DNA of 18,039 bases from positions 1 through 18,039 of the forward strand of contig CALPIR020000019.1 of the NCBI GenBank assembly GCA_943323675.2. Reading direction: 5' to 3'. The stretch is from Chitinophaga pinensis. Lineage in GTDB: Bacteria; Bacteroidota; Bacteroidia; UKL13-3. Under the pieces are notes generated by a model. It searched no databases. It saw only the letters and a program-made list of their open reading frames with translations, and was not told the origin of the DNA. This document shows positions 8,641-17,359 of the stretch, in pieces (positions within the stretch are counted from its first letter, which is position 1; the number at the start of each line of letters is the position of its first letter). The position numbers were made by a program, and so were the translations under genes.

Positions 8641-11600
8641 TTTTTCCAGCTAAAAACTGGAGTTTAAAAATGGAGATGTTATGGGTTTTTACTGCAAGCC
8701 AATAATCTTGTTTAATTATAGTAGCATTGCGTGTGGCATTTAAATATTCGGTGTAACTGATATCGCCTTGTTTGTATGCTTTTTGTGCTTGATTAAGCAC
8801 TAGTTCTGCGTTTGGTAAAGCGCTATTTATATAATAATCTAAATTGTTTTTAGCGCGCTTATATTCAGCAACAGCAGTTTTGTGTTCATTGTTTAAGCCT
8901 ATTTCGTATTGTTGGTAGTATTGTTGAGAAATGCGCGATTGTATATTTGCGGCCTTTATTCTAGATGCATTTGGAAAATACCAAAGCGGAATGTTTAAAC
9001 CCAATAAAAAACCTTGAAAACGGTTGCTAGAATTGGCAATGCTGGCATCATTATAATTTGAAGACCCAATTAAGGTTTGGTTAAAATAACCCACTTTAAA
9101 ATCGGGTAAGGTTTTATTTAACTCCACATTTTTTTGTTGTTTGGCTATGTTTATTTGCTGCTGCATATAAGCCAACATGGGGTTGTTTTTTATTTGGGTT
9201 GAATCAATATTTAATTCCAGTAGTACAGGCTTTAATTCGGATTCTTTTAATGTTATGGAATTGCTTGTGTTTAACAAAGCCATGATTTGAAACATACTTG
9301 CATCTGTTTCTAGTTGGTTTTGTCTAAGCTGGTTTTGGGCCTCCATAAAATGCATTTGTGCAGTAGATTTTTCCAGTAAAGTGGCTTCGCCTGCATCATA
9401 CCTTAATTTTGCTGCACGAGCAAATGTTTGATATAGGCTGTCCGTTTTTTGAAGCAAAGCTTGCTGCGCATATAAATATTGTAGGTGTGTATAGGTTTGC
9501 CGTACTTCAAAAGCTAAATTGTTTTTTACATGTTGCAGTTGATGTTCCCCAGCTTTTATTTGGTTATGTCCCAATTTATTTTGAGCAATAAATAAAGTTG
9601 GAAACGGAATTATTTGAGTAACAGTAAGGTTATTGTCGTTTTTATAAAAGCTGTTGTACTGCCCTTGCATGTATGTAAAATCTGTTTTGGGCAACTCGGT
9701 AGCAGTGCGCTTAAGGGTTTTCTGGTATGTTATGTTTGTTTCATTTGCAGCAACGCCAGCATTGTTAACTAAAGCTTTTTGAACGGCCTCTTGCATGCTT
9801 AAAACTTGTGTTGACTGAGCATATGTACTTAATCCCAATACTAAAAACAAAGGAATAAATACAGCCAATCTTTTACTTTTTAAATAAGTTCTTTTTTCAA
9901 ATAACAAATACAGCACAGGTAAAATAAACAAGGTTAAAAAGGTAGCAGAAACCAAACCACCAATAACAACTGTTGCTAGAGGTTTTTGGACCTCGGCACC
10001 ACTACCATGAGAAAGTGCCATTGGTAAAAAGCCTAATGACGCTACCAATGCTGTCATTAACACAGGGCGTAATCTGCTTGATGCTCCACGCAAGATAATT
10101 TCTAGTGGATTTTTGGTTTCATTTAGTTTAAGGTGATTAAACTCTCCAATCAATACAATACCATTTAATACTGCCACACCAAACAATGCAATAAAACCGA
10201 TACCTGCCGAAATACTAAAGGGCATATCGCGCATCCATAAAGCAGCAATGCCTCCAATGGTACTTAATGGTATAGCAGTAAAAATTAGTGTAGCTTGCTT
10301 AAACGAGTGGAATGTAAAAAACAGCAGCATAAAAATAAGTAACAAAGCAATTGGAACAGCAACAATCAATCGATTACGCGCCTCTTCTAAGTTTTTAAAT
10401 GCACCACCGTAAGTTGAATAGTAGCCCGGCTCAAACTTAATTTCCTTTTCAATTGATTTTTTGAGATCATCGACAACAGTCTGAATATCGCTGTTACGTA
10501 CATTAAATCCAACCACAATTCTACGTTTTGCATCATCTCGTTGTATTTGGTTTGGTCCTACTTTAAGTTGCACATCGGCCAACTGCCTTATTGGGATTTG
10601 ATTTCCTTTAGGTGTGGTAACAAATAAGTTTCTCACATCTTCAATATCCGTTCTGTTGCTGGCATCAAGCCTAACGACCATATCAAACCGCTTCTCGTTT
10701 TCAAAAACTAATCCTGCACTTTCACCTGCAAATCCTGCACGTATTGCCATATTAACATCACTTATATTTAAACCAAACAATGCGATTTTTTCTCGATTGT
10801 AATTAACCACGACTTGCGGTAGTCCACCCACTTGCTCTACATAAACATCAGATGCACCGCTGGTTTTTTGTGCTATTGTACCAATTAGTTTTGCGTAATG
10901 TGCAAGTTGATTTAAGTCTTCACCATAAATTTTTACCACTACATCTTGTCGGGCTCCTGTCATTAATTCGTTAAAACGCATTTGTATAGGCTGCTGAAAA
11001 CCATAACTAACTCCAACCATGTTTTCTTCAAGTTTGTGCTGCATTTTTTCGGCTAATTCTTCTCGTATTTCGGCAGAAGTCCACTCGTCTTTTTCTTTTA
11101 ATATAACCATTAAATCGCATGCCTCAACGGGCATTGGATCGGTTGGAATTTCTGAAGAGCCAATTTTGCCAATTACTTCTTTTACTTCTGGGAAATTATC
11201 AAGCAATACTTGTGCTGATTTTTGAGCAGCATCAACCGTTTCACTTAAACTACTTCCAGTCATAATGCGCGTTTCTACTGCGAAATCACCTTCATCTAAT
11301 TGCGGAATAAACTCGCCACCAAGGGTCATAAATAATGCAATACTTCCAACAAAAGCGATAATGATGGCACTTAAAACAATTGCTTGTTTACGTATTACCC
11401 AAACAAACATGAGCTGATAAACCACTTGAATTTTCGAAATCATTCTATCAGAAAAAGTAGGCGTATGATTGATCTTTTTGCTCAACACCAAAGCGCTCAT
11501 CATAGGCACATATGTAAGGGATAAAATAGATGCGCCAATTATAGCAAAGCTTACAGTTTGCGCCATGGGCTTAAACATTTTACCTTCAATGCCAACTAAT

Positions 11601-12994
11601 GCTAAAATGGGTATGTATACAATTAAAATGATGATTTGACCAAAAATGGCGCTCTTCATTATTTTTGATGCAGCATGCTCAACCTCTTTGTTCATATGCT
11701 GCTGGGTAAGTGGAGCATTGTTTCTCCTCAAACCCAAATAATGTAATGTGGATTCAACTATAATTACTGCACCATCTACTATCAAACCAAAATCAATAGC
11801 GCCTAAACTCATTAAATTACCCGATACACCAAACAAATTCATCATGGCTACCGCAAACAGCATAGCTAAAGGAATAACAGATGCTACAACCAAACCTGCT
11901 CTGAAGTTTCCGAGCATCAATACCAAAACAAATATTACAATAAGGGCACCTTCTAATAGGTTTTTACTCACTGTGCCAATGGCATTATTTACTAATTTTG
12001 TTCGTTCTAAAAACGGTTCTATTACCACACCTTCTGGTAAAGTTTTTTCAATTTGTGCTATTTTTTCTTTTACGTTTTTAATTACTTGTGAGGAGTTTTC
12101 TCCCTTAAGCATCATTACCACTGCACCAACAACTTCACCCTGGTTGTTGCGTGTCATAGCGCCATAACGAATAGCCGACCCCAACTTCACCTCACCAATG
12201 TTTTTTATTAAAATGGGAATTCCGCTTGATGTGTTTTTTACTACAATGTTTTCAATGTCTTCCTTATTGGTAATCAGGCCCTCTGTTCTAATAAAGTATG
12301 CGTTAGGTTTTTTATCAATATAGGCACCACCGGTATTTTGGTTGTTTACTTGAAGTGCATTGTATACTTCGTTAATACTTATGTTTAAACTCTTAAGCTT
12401 TTCTGTATGTAAGGCAATTTCGTACTGTTTTAATTTACCTCCAAAACTACTTACATCTGCTACACCTTTTGTGCCCAATAATTGCCTGCGTACAATCCAA
12501 TCTTGTATGGTACGCAGTTCCATGGCATCATATCGTTTTTCGTAACCAGGTTTGGCATGAATCACATACTGAAAAATTTCTCCTAAACCTGTGGTAAGTG
12601 GCGCAAGTTCTGGATTTCCCATACCTGCAGGAATTTGTTCTTTGGCTTTCCCAATCCGTTCGTTAACTTGTTGGCGGGCCCAATAAACATCAACATCATC
12701 ATCAAATACAATGGTTACAACCGATAAGCCAAACCTAGAAAATGATCGTATTTCGTGTATTCCCGGAATTGTTGCCATGGTTTGTTCAACCGGGAAGGTT
12801 ACAAATCGTTCAATATCTTCAGCACCGCTGCTTGGTGCTACAGTAAGTATTTGTACCTGATTGTTGGTGATGTCGGGTACGGCATCAATAGGTAATTTAC
12901 TTAAAGAGTAAACGCCCCAAATAACTAACGTAAGTGTAAATAGGCCTATAATAAGTTTGTTCCGAACACTAAATCGGATTATGGCTTCTAACAT
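8630..12994 (-). CDS. czcA: CzcA-type heavy-metal RND efflux pump fused to a TolC/CzcC-like outer-membrane factor
   Basis: 1454 residues, about 400 longer than a normal RND pump. Residues 1 to about 1035 are a complete heavy-metal RND transporter: an N-terminal TM1 with PIDAVPDITNNQVQI, two large periplasmic loops and 12 membrane segments. TM4 carries DFGLIVDGAVIIVE with Asp401, Asp407 and Glu414, matching the proton/cation relay of CzcA. After TM12 a basic stretch KSKR (1039-1042) is followed by a hydrophobic run and STYAQS (1056-1061), which looks like a signal peptide cut after Ala1059. The remaining ~395 residues are a TolC-family protein: MQEAVQKAL, long helices (LRYDAGEATLLEK), PLWYFPNASR and KAYKQGDISYTEYLNA. 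It should export divalent cations with the adaptor encoded next. I chose ATG 12994 (MLEAIIRFSVRNK) as the family start; an in-frame ATG at 13039 would add 15 residues unlike the family. Confidence 0.93.
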   Translation of the reverse strand: MLEAIIRFSVRNKLIIGLFTLTLVIWGVYSLSKLPIDAVPDITNNQVQILTVAPSSGAEDIERFVTFPVEQTMATIPGIHEIRSFSRFGLSVVTIVFDDDVDVYWARQQVNERIGKAKEQIPAGMGNPELAPLTTGLGEIFQYVIHAKPGYEKRYDAMELRTIQDWIVRRQLLGTKGVADVSSFGGKLKQYEIALHTEKLKSLNISINEVYNALQVNNQNTGGAYIDKKPNAYFIRTEGLITNKEDIENIVVKNTSSGIPILIKNIGEVKLGSAIRYGAMTRNNQGEVVGAVVMMLKGENSSQVIKNVKEKIAQIEKTLPEGVVIEPFLERTKLVNNAIGTVSKNLLEGALIVIFVLVLMLGNFRAGLVVASVIPLAMLFAVAMMNLFGVSGNLMSLGAIDFGLIVDGAVIIVESTLHYLGLRRNNAPLTQQHMNKEVEHAASKIMKSAIFGQIIILIVYIPILALVGIEGKMFKPMAQTVSFAIIGASILSLTYVPMMSALVLSKKINHTPTFSDRMISKIQVVYQLMFVWVIRKQAIVLSAIIIAFVGSIALFMTLGGEFIPQLDEGDFAVETRIMTGSSLSETVDAAQKSAQVLLDNFPEVKEVIGKIGSSEIPTDPMPVEACDLMVILKEKDEWTSAEIREELAEKMQHKLEENMVGVSYGFQQPIQMRFNELMTGARQDVVVKIYGEDLNQLAHYAKLIGTIAQKTSGASDVYVEQVGGLPQVVVNYNREKIALFGLNISDVNMAIRAGFAGESAGLVFENEKRFDMVVRLDASNRTDIEDVRNLFVTTPKGNQIPIRQLADVQLKVGPNQIQRDDAKRRIVVGFNVRNSDIQTVVDDLKKSIEKEIKFEPGYYSTYGGAFKNLEEARNRLIVAVPIALLLIFMLLFFTFHSFKQATLIFTAIPLSTIGGIAALWMRDMPFSISAGIGFIALFGVAVLNGIVLIGEFNHLKLNETKNPLEIILRGASSRLRPVLMTALVASLGFLPMALSHGSGAEVQKPLATVVIGGLVSATFLTLFILPVLYLLFEKRTYLKSKRLAVFIPLFLVLGLSTYAQSTQVLSMQEAVQKALVNNAGVAANETNITYQKTLKRTATELPKTDFTYMQGQYNSFYKNDNNLTVTQIIPFPTLFIAQNKLGHNQIKAGEHQLQHVKNNLAFEVRQTYTHLQYLYAQQALLQKTDSLYQTFARAAKLRYDAGEATLLEKSTAQMHFMEAQNQLRQNQLETDASMFQIMALLNTSNSITLKESELKPVLLELNIDSTQIKNNPMLAYMQQQINIAKQQKNVELNKTLPDFKVGYFNQTLIGSSNYNDASIANSSNRFQGFLLGLNIPLWYFPNASRIKAANIQSRISQQYYQQYEIGLNNEHKTAVAEYKRAKNNLDYYINSALPNAELVLNQAQKAYKQGDISYTEYLNATRNATIIKQDYWLAVKTHNISIFKLQFLAGKNEK

Positions 12995-13066
12995 AGTTTT
13001 ACTATGAATAAAATGATTTGAATAAAAAATAATGCGCAAGGTTTAGCGCAAAGGAAAGACGCCTAG

Positions 13067-13471
13067 TTAAGCGACTTTAGGTGGCTGCCAAATGAGTGTG
13101 GCGTTGTTGCTAGGTATGTGCTCGCGAACATTAACAAAATGTACTGCTTTGGTATTAAAATCAGGGTGAAGAATACGCAACCCTATAATAGGAATCACTA
13201 TAGGAATAACTTGTGCATGTTGGCAATGCTGATCCTTTTGGGTTCCGGGTAAATTTTCGTGCTCGTGGGCATCAGTTTGCATGTGTCTTGTATTACCATA
13301 ATGTAATTCAATAAAAGCAATTGCACCAATAGATTCGTGTTCTGTTAGGTGATGATAGTAATGAGCAGCTAAAGCCGGCAGCCTTAATACCTGATGTAAG
13401 ACAACATCTGGTAAAGCAATACCAACGGTAAGTGTAAAAAGTAATATGTATTTGGCTGCTCTCAATGTCAA
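13067..13471 (-). CDS. Small His-rich exported protein at the head of the metal-efflux operon
   Basis: 134 residues counted from a TTG at 13471. No ATG lies between the upstream in-frame stop and the body of the protein, and a second TTG at 13465 (then RAAKYILL) is as good a start. An N-terminal hydrophobic segment (about 8-24) suggests export or membrane anchoring. The chain has 14 His, clustered at AHYYHHLTEH (36-45), HMQTDAHEHE (63-72) and QHCQH (81-85), plus one Cys. A second hydrophobic stretch lies at 88-101, and the protein ends in LIWQPPKVA. The gene ends 72 nt before the pump gene on the same strand. I infer a periplasmic metal-binding accessory of the efflux system from the His clusters and position. 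I do not recognise a characterised family, though short proteins ending in WQPPK seem familiar next to such pumps in Bacteroidota. Confidence 0.7.
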   Translation of the reverse strand: MTLRAAKYILLFTLTVGIALPDVVLHQVLRLPALAAHYYHHLTEHESIGAIAFIELHYGNTRHMQTDAHEHENLPGTQKDQHCQHAQVIPIVIPIIGLRILHPDFNTKAVHFVNVREHIPSNNATLIWQPPKVA

Positions 13472-13553
13472 TACGAAGTAAGGCTAATATTTTTATAAAA
13501 AAAATGATTTGGATTAGCGAATCTTCTCTGCGATTTTACTCTCCTATGATTAT

Positions 13554-15641
13554 TTATATACTCCCATTCCATTTTCTAACAAACCATTCTATGGTTAAGA
13601 GCATCATCAACATAACAAAAATCCACTTTAAATCAATCCAGCTTTTTACATCTTGATTTTGATAAATTATAGGCTTGATGCGCTCGTTTTTTTGAATAGC
13701 ATCCGTTATTTTATTCATGCTGTTGAGTTGATACATCTCACCACCTTGTTGGGTGGCAAGCTCATTTAACAATTGATGATTTGCGGTGGTTTGTGCAAAC
13801 TCCATCTGCAATGGTTTTACAATAAATTGTCCTTTCGCTTTTTGGGGTTGTGTGCCAACAGTTGCCGTGGCCTCAAAATCGTAAGTTCCAGTTGGCAATA
13901 AGCCCGCATTAAGCGTATATGTGTTATTTGTTTTATTAAATGTAAAAGTATAGTTCTTGCCCTTGTTGTTTTTCAACACCATGCTTACTTCAGGGGTATT
14001 AATTAACTGGTAGCTCTCGTTATACAATTCTGCATTAAACTCCACTGATTCGTTTTCTTCAATTTCTTTTTTACTGTTTACCCTAAAACGGCTTTGGTCT
14101 TTTTTGCTGGTAAGGTATTGCACCATACCACTTAAAATTGTAGATGAAGTTTTTTGTTGACTGATGGCATAATCATACATACGCCATTTCCAGAAACCTT
14201 CTGCACAAAAAAAGCCACTTTTGCTGGTACTTCCTTTGGCAAAAAAGGCTAACGGATATTCTGTTTTTACGTAACCAATTTGTTGTTTAAATAACACCTC
14301 TACTTCGCCATTAATTTTGTAATTACCGAATGGTGCCATTACTGGAGGAAACTTTTTAAGGTGCTCTTGCTCTTCGATACTTAATGTAAACAAACTAAAG
14401 TTGTTGTTATATATTGGAGTCACTTCGTTCATATTACCCATGCGGGTTCCGCCCACTTGTATAGTTGGTTCTAATTGGTTTAAATAACCCAAGTTTGTTT
14501 GTGCCCCAATAACAAATAAAATCGGAATGTTTATTTCTTTTAGCTGTTTCAACAAAACGGTTCCTTCTCCATTATTCCCAGGCAACTGGTGGGCAATAAC
14601 CATGCTGTATTGTGCTAAATTATTTGGTGTTTGTTGTTGTGATATGATGAATGTATTGGTGGTGTAATTCTCTTGTTGGTTTAATGTTTTTTCAATAGCT
14701 GCAACATCAGGGTGGGGGGTGTATGCTAATAAGGCAATTTTTTGTTTTCCGTCAATTACATTAATAAACATTTCCATGCGGTTGTTAACCGTACTTACCT
14801 CTTTGTTAATTACACTTGCTTCAATAATGATGTGTTGGCTACCAACTTCGTTAGCAGTAAGGTTGGTTAATAAGGTATTGAAATAATTATTACTTAAGGT
14901 AAGTTGTTTTTTAAATGTTATTCTACCATTTTGTGTAATGGTAATTTGGGTTGTTTCACCTATTGCAGCAAAAGCGGCAATATCTATTTGCAGGGGGAAA
15001 CTATTTCCTTTAAAAACCAATTGATTGGTACGCACATTTTTAATTAACACATCCTTACGTTGCACAGTATCGCCCAAGCCAATCGTAAATACAGGTGCTT
15101 TTAGTTCGCTTGCAGCTTGTAGCGGATTTTCACCCTTATTATATAGTCCATCGCTGGCTAAAACAACAGCACCTAAATTTACACCATCGTAGGTGTTTTT
15201 TAGGGTCAAAAAAAGTTGGTTAAGGTTAGTTTCTTTATCCTTAAAATTAGGTAATGAGGCTTGCTTACTTTCTTTACCAACAAGGTAAGGCACCACATCG
15301 TAATCATTACCTAGTTCTTTTTGTAAAAGCTCAAACTGGTTGTTTAATGCTTGTTTTAATTGCAAGCTATCATTGCCCAAAGTAACAGACTGCGTATTGT
15401 CTATTGCAAAAATAATTACTGGTTTTTGTGTTTGAGTAGTAATTAACCTTACTAACGGTCCAAGTAACAAGATCATCAAAACAAATAAAACAGAAAATCT
15501 AAATGCATGCAGTAACCACAAAAGTAGTTTAGCTCTTTTTCCTTCAACGCCTATTGGATTATTGCGGTATAAAAACCATGTTGCAGCAAGTGCAAGCAAA
15601 GCGCCAATTATAGCAAACCACCAAGGGTATTGAGTTAACAT
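13554..15641 (-). CDS. VWA-like domain membrane protein of Bacteroidota
   Basis: 695 residues. Two membrane segments lie near the N-terminus (about 6-25 and 41-67). They are followed by a von Willebrand factor A-like domain: IIFAIDNTQS with Asp81, Thr83 and Ser85 at the metal-ion (MIDAS) site, Thr138 in KETN, and VLASDGLYNKG with Asp164. A beta-rich middle and C-terminal region follows (about 200-630). A final membrane segment (about 672-688, IFVMLMMLLTIEWFV) ends in RKWNGSI. The MIDAS motif is DxTxS instead of DxSxS. The layout resembles the Bat-related VWA membrane proteins of this phylum, and most of the chain should face the periplasm. Ligand and function are unknown. It lies 82 nt upstream of the His-rich gene on the same strand with no clear terminator between, so some readthrough into the metal operon is possible. 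Confidence 0.8.
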   Translation of the reverse strand: MLTQYPWWFAIIGALLALAATWFLYRNNPIGVEGKRAKLLLWLLHAFRFSVLFVLMILLLGPLVRLITTQTQKPVIIFAIDNTQSVTLGNDSLQLKQALNNQFELLQKELGNDYDVVPYLVGKESKQASLPNFKDKETNLNQLFLTLKNTYDGVNLGAVVLASDGLYNKGENPLQAASELKAPVFTIGLGDTVQRKDVLIKNVRTNQLVFKGNSFPLQIDIAAFAAIGETTQITITQNGRITFKKQLTLSNNYFNTLLTNLTANEVGSQHIIIEASVINKEVSTVNNRMEMFINVIDGKQKIALLAYTPHPDVAAIEKTLNQQENYTTNTFIISQQQTPNNLAQYSMVIAHQLPGNNGEGTVLLKQLKEINIPILFVIGAQTNLGYLNQLEPTIQVGGTRMGNMNEVTPIYNNNFSLFTLSIEEQEHLKKFPPVMAPFGNYKINGEVEVLFKQQIGYVKTEYPLAFFAKGSTSKSGFFCAEGFWKWRMYDYAISQQKTSSTILSGMVQYLTSKKDQSRFRVNSKKEIEENESVEFNAELYNESYQLINTPEVSMVLKNNKGKNYTFTFNKTNNTYTLNAGLLPTGTYDFEATATVGTQPQKAKGQFIVKPLQMEFAQTTANHQLLNELATQQGGEMYQLNSMNKITDAIQKNERIKPIIYQNQDVKSWIDLKWIFVMLMMLLTIEWFVRKWNGSI

Positions 15642-15662
15642 TTTTTAGTTTAGTTGTTATTG

Positions 15663-15697
15663 TAAAATCAAAACGGGCAACATAATTAAGCTGCCCG
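15663..15697 (-). terminator. Terminator downstream of fabG
   Basis: On the minus strand, CGGGCA (15697-15692) and TGCCCG (15679-15674) form a 6-bp GC-rich stem with a 12-nt loop, followed by TTTTGATTTT. It lies 28 nt after the fabG stop codon and before the VWA gene. Confidence 0.65.
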
Positions 15698-15724
15698 ATT
15701 TAAAAAACATTTCTGTGTGTATCG

Positions 15725-16474
15725 CTATTGCATTACCATTCCACCATCAACACATATGGTTTGCCCGCTTACGTATGTTGACAAATCAGAAGCCAAGTAC
15801 AATACAGTGTTAGCAACATCTTCGGGCGATCCACCACGCTTTAAAGGTATACCTTTAACCCATTCAGCCCTAACTTCATCGCTCAATGCCTCAGTCATTT
15901 CTGTTTCAATAAAACCTGGGGCAATGGCATTACAACGAATGTTGCGTGAACCCAATTCTTTGGCAACAGATTTTGTTAAACCAATCATTCCAGCTTTTGA
16001 TGCTGCGTAGTTAGCTTGTCCTGCATTACCTGTTATACCAACCACTGAAGTAATGTTGATAATAGAACCAAAACGGTTTTTCATCATTGGTCGCTGAACG
16101 GCTTTAATCATTGCAAATGCTGATTTTAAATTGGTATCCATTACTTCGTCCCACATTTCTTCGGTCATGCGCATTAACAGGTTGTCTCTTGTAATGCCCG
16201 CATTGTTTACCAATATATCTAAGTTACCAAATTCAGAAATAATTTCGTTTACCAATATTTCTGCTTCAGCAAAATGCGCTGCATTACTTTGATAACCTTT
16301 GGCTTTAACCCCGAGGGCAGAAAGTTCTGCTTCAAATATTTTCGCTTTTTCTACCGAACTTACAAATGTAAAAGCCACGTTGGCTCCTTGTTGAGCTAGT
16401 TTTAAAGCTATTCCTTTTCCTATGCCACGGGTAGCTCCGGTAACTAGTGCGGTTTTTCCTGCTAATAATGTCAT
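15725..16474 (-). CDS. fabG: 3-oxoacyl-[acyl-carrier-protein] reductase
   Basis: 249 residues, the standard length of FabG. It is a short-chain dehydrogenase that reduces 3-oxoacyl-ACP with NADPH in type II fatty acid synthesis in the cytoplasm. It has the cofactor motif TGATRGIG (12-19), NNAG (90-93) and the full catalytic tetrad Asn115, Ser143, Tyr156 and Lys160 (YAASKAG). GFIETEMTEAL and the C-terminal SGQTICVDGGMVMQ are typical of FabG rather than other members of the superfamily. It stands alone, not beside acpP, fabD or fabF, between its own promoter and terminator. Another SDR function cannot be fully excluded, but the match to FabG is close throughout. Confidence 0.93.
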   Translation of the reverse strand: MTLLAGKTALVTGATRGIGKGIALKLAQQGANVAFTFVSSVEKAKIFEAELSALGVKAKGYQSNAAHFAEAEILVNEIISEFGNLDILVNNAGITRDNLLMRMTEEMWDEVMDTNLKSAFAMIKAVQRPMMKNRFGSIINITSVVGITGNAGQANYAASKAGMIGLTKSVAKELGSRNIRCNAIAPGFIETEMTEALSDEVRAEWVKGIPLKRGGSPEDVANTVLYLASDLSTYVSGQTICVDGGMVMQ

Positions 16475-16496
16475 GATTGTTAATTTTAAAGTTTGG

Positions 16497-16528
16497 TAAA
16501 ACTATACTGTATCGGGGTTTTACGCAAA
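16497..16528 (-). promoter_or_regulatory. Bacteroidota-type promoter for fabG
   Basis: Read on the minus strand, TTTG (16528-16525) is followed after 20 nt by TAGTTTTA (16504-16497), one base off TAnnTTTG. The expected transcript start is near 16490, about 16 nt before the fabG ATG. Confidence 0.5.
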
Positions 16529-16780
16529 TATTCTTTTTTCAAATTTTACATTACAAATGACTTTACGATTAAGCGGTTGTAAATCAACCCATTTTTATAT
16601 CCTCTAACAAGCCTGTTTATGACTAGCGCCAGGGTAATAATGGTTTAAAGCTACGCCATAATTTAGATTACAAAATCAGTAGTTTAATGCAGGTTTGATG
16701 ATTCAAGTGGCATACGTTATCGAATATTTATCATTTACCCTTGAATAGTATTCTGAGCGAATCCTTTAAATTATAAGTAT

Positions 16781-16788
16781 TAGCTTTG
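16781..16788 (+). promoter_or_regulatory. Possible -7 element (TAGCTTTG) at the MarC-family gene
   Basis: A perfect TAnnTTTG match ends only 4 nt before the ATG at 16793. No TTTG lies at the right distance upstream. If used, the transcript would begin at or next to the start codon, making it leaderless. Confidence 0.3.
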
Positions 16789-16792
16789 TGAC

Positions 16793-17359
16793 ATGGAATT
16801 TTTCTCGGCTCAAGAAACGCTAACAATTACACTTACCCTTTTTGCCATGATTGATATTTTAGGAGCCATTCCTATTATTTTAGTTATGCGCCAAAAGGTA
16901 ACGCACATAGACTCTGGTAAGGCTACAGTTGCTGCTGGAGGCTTAATGGTTTTGTTTTTGTTGTTAGGGGAGCAGTTGTTAAATTTATTTGGTATAGATG
17001 TTTCATCGTTTGCGCTAGCAGGTTCTATTGTTATATTTATTATAGCTATTGAAATGATTTTAGGGATTGATATTTTTAGAACCGACCCCGATGAAAAATC
17101 AGGAAGCATTATACCTATCGCGTTTCCAATCATTGCGGGAAGTGGAACCTTAACCACCATCATCTCTTTAAAAGCAGTTTATCAAATGCAAAACATTGTG
17201 GTGGGCATTGTGCTTAATTTAATTATAGTATACGTGGTCCTTAAATCAACCAAGCACATCGAGCGGGTGTTGGGTAAATCGGGGTTAATATTGGTACGTA
17301 AGTTTTTTGGAATTGTACTGTTGGCCATTGCTGTTAAGTTATTTAAAACAAACCTATAG
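16793..17359 (+). CDS. MarC-family integral membrane protein
   Basis: 188 residues, with six predicted membrane segments at about 8-32, 45-66, 70-92, 105-128, 133-152 and 163-185. It shows the family landmarks: an acidic residue in TM1 before LGAIP (IDILGAIPIIL), the loop after TM3 (GIDIFRTDPDEKSG) and the TM4 signature PIAFPIIAGSGTLTTII. MarC proteins (formerly UPF0056) sit in the inner membrane. Their substrate is unknown, and the old link to antibiotic resistance is not supported by later work. Length is slightly short but complete. It is single, with no partner gene and no clear terminator behind it. Confidence 0.9.
   Translation: MEFFSAQETLTITLTLFAMIDILGAIPIILVMRQKVTHIDSGKATVAAGGLMVLFLLLGEQLLNLFGIDVSSFALAGSIVIFIIAIEMILGIDIFRTDPDEKSGSIIPIAFPIIAGSGTLTTIISLKAVYQMQNIVVGIVLNLIIVYVVLKSTKHIERVLGKSGLILVRKFFGIVLLAIAVKLFKTNL

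Larger units (their letters stand above)
16475..16792. other. Divergent intergenic region between fabG and the MarC-family gene
   Basis: 318 nt, AT-rich, holding the fabG promoter at its left end and a possible promoter element of the MarC-family gene at its right end. No coding frame, RNA gene or strong repeat was seen in between. Confidence 0.5.

Noticed and set aside
11748..12167. Open frame of 139 codons on the plus strand
   Set aside because: It is antisense to the conserved RND pump and has low-complexity composition typical of a shadow frame.
13024..13052. Possible promoter of the pump gene (minus strand TTTG, 17 nt, TATTTTTT)
   Set aside because: The second element is just a T-run in an AT-rich gap and misses the final G; it is too weak to list as a feature.
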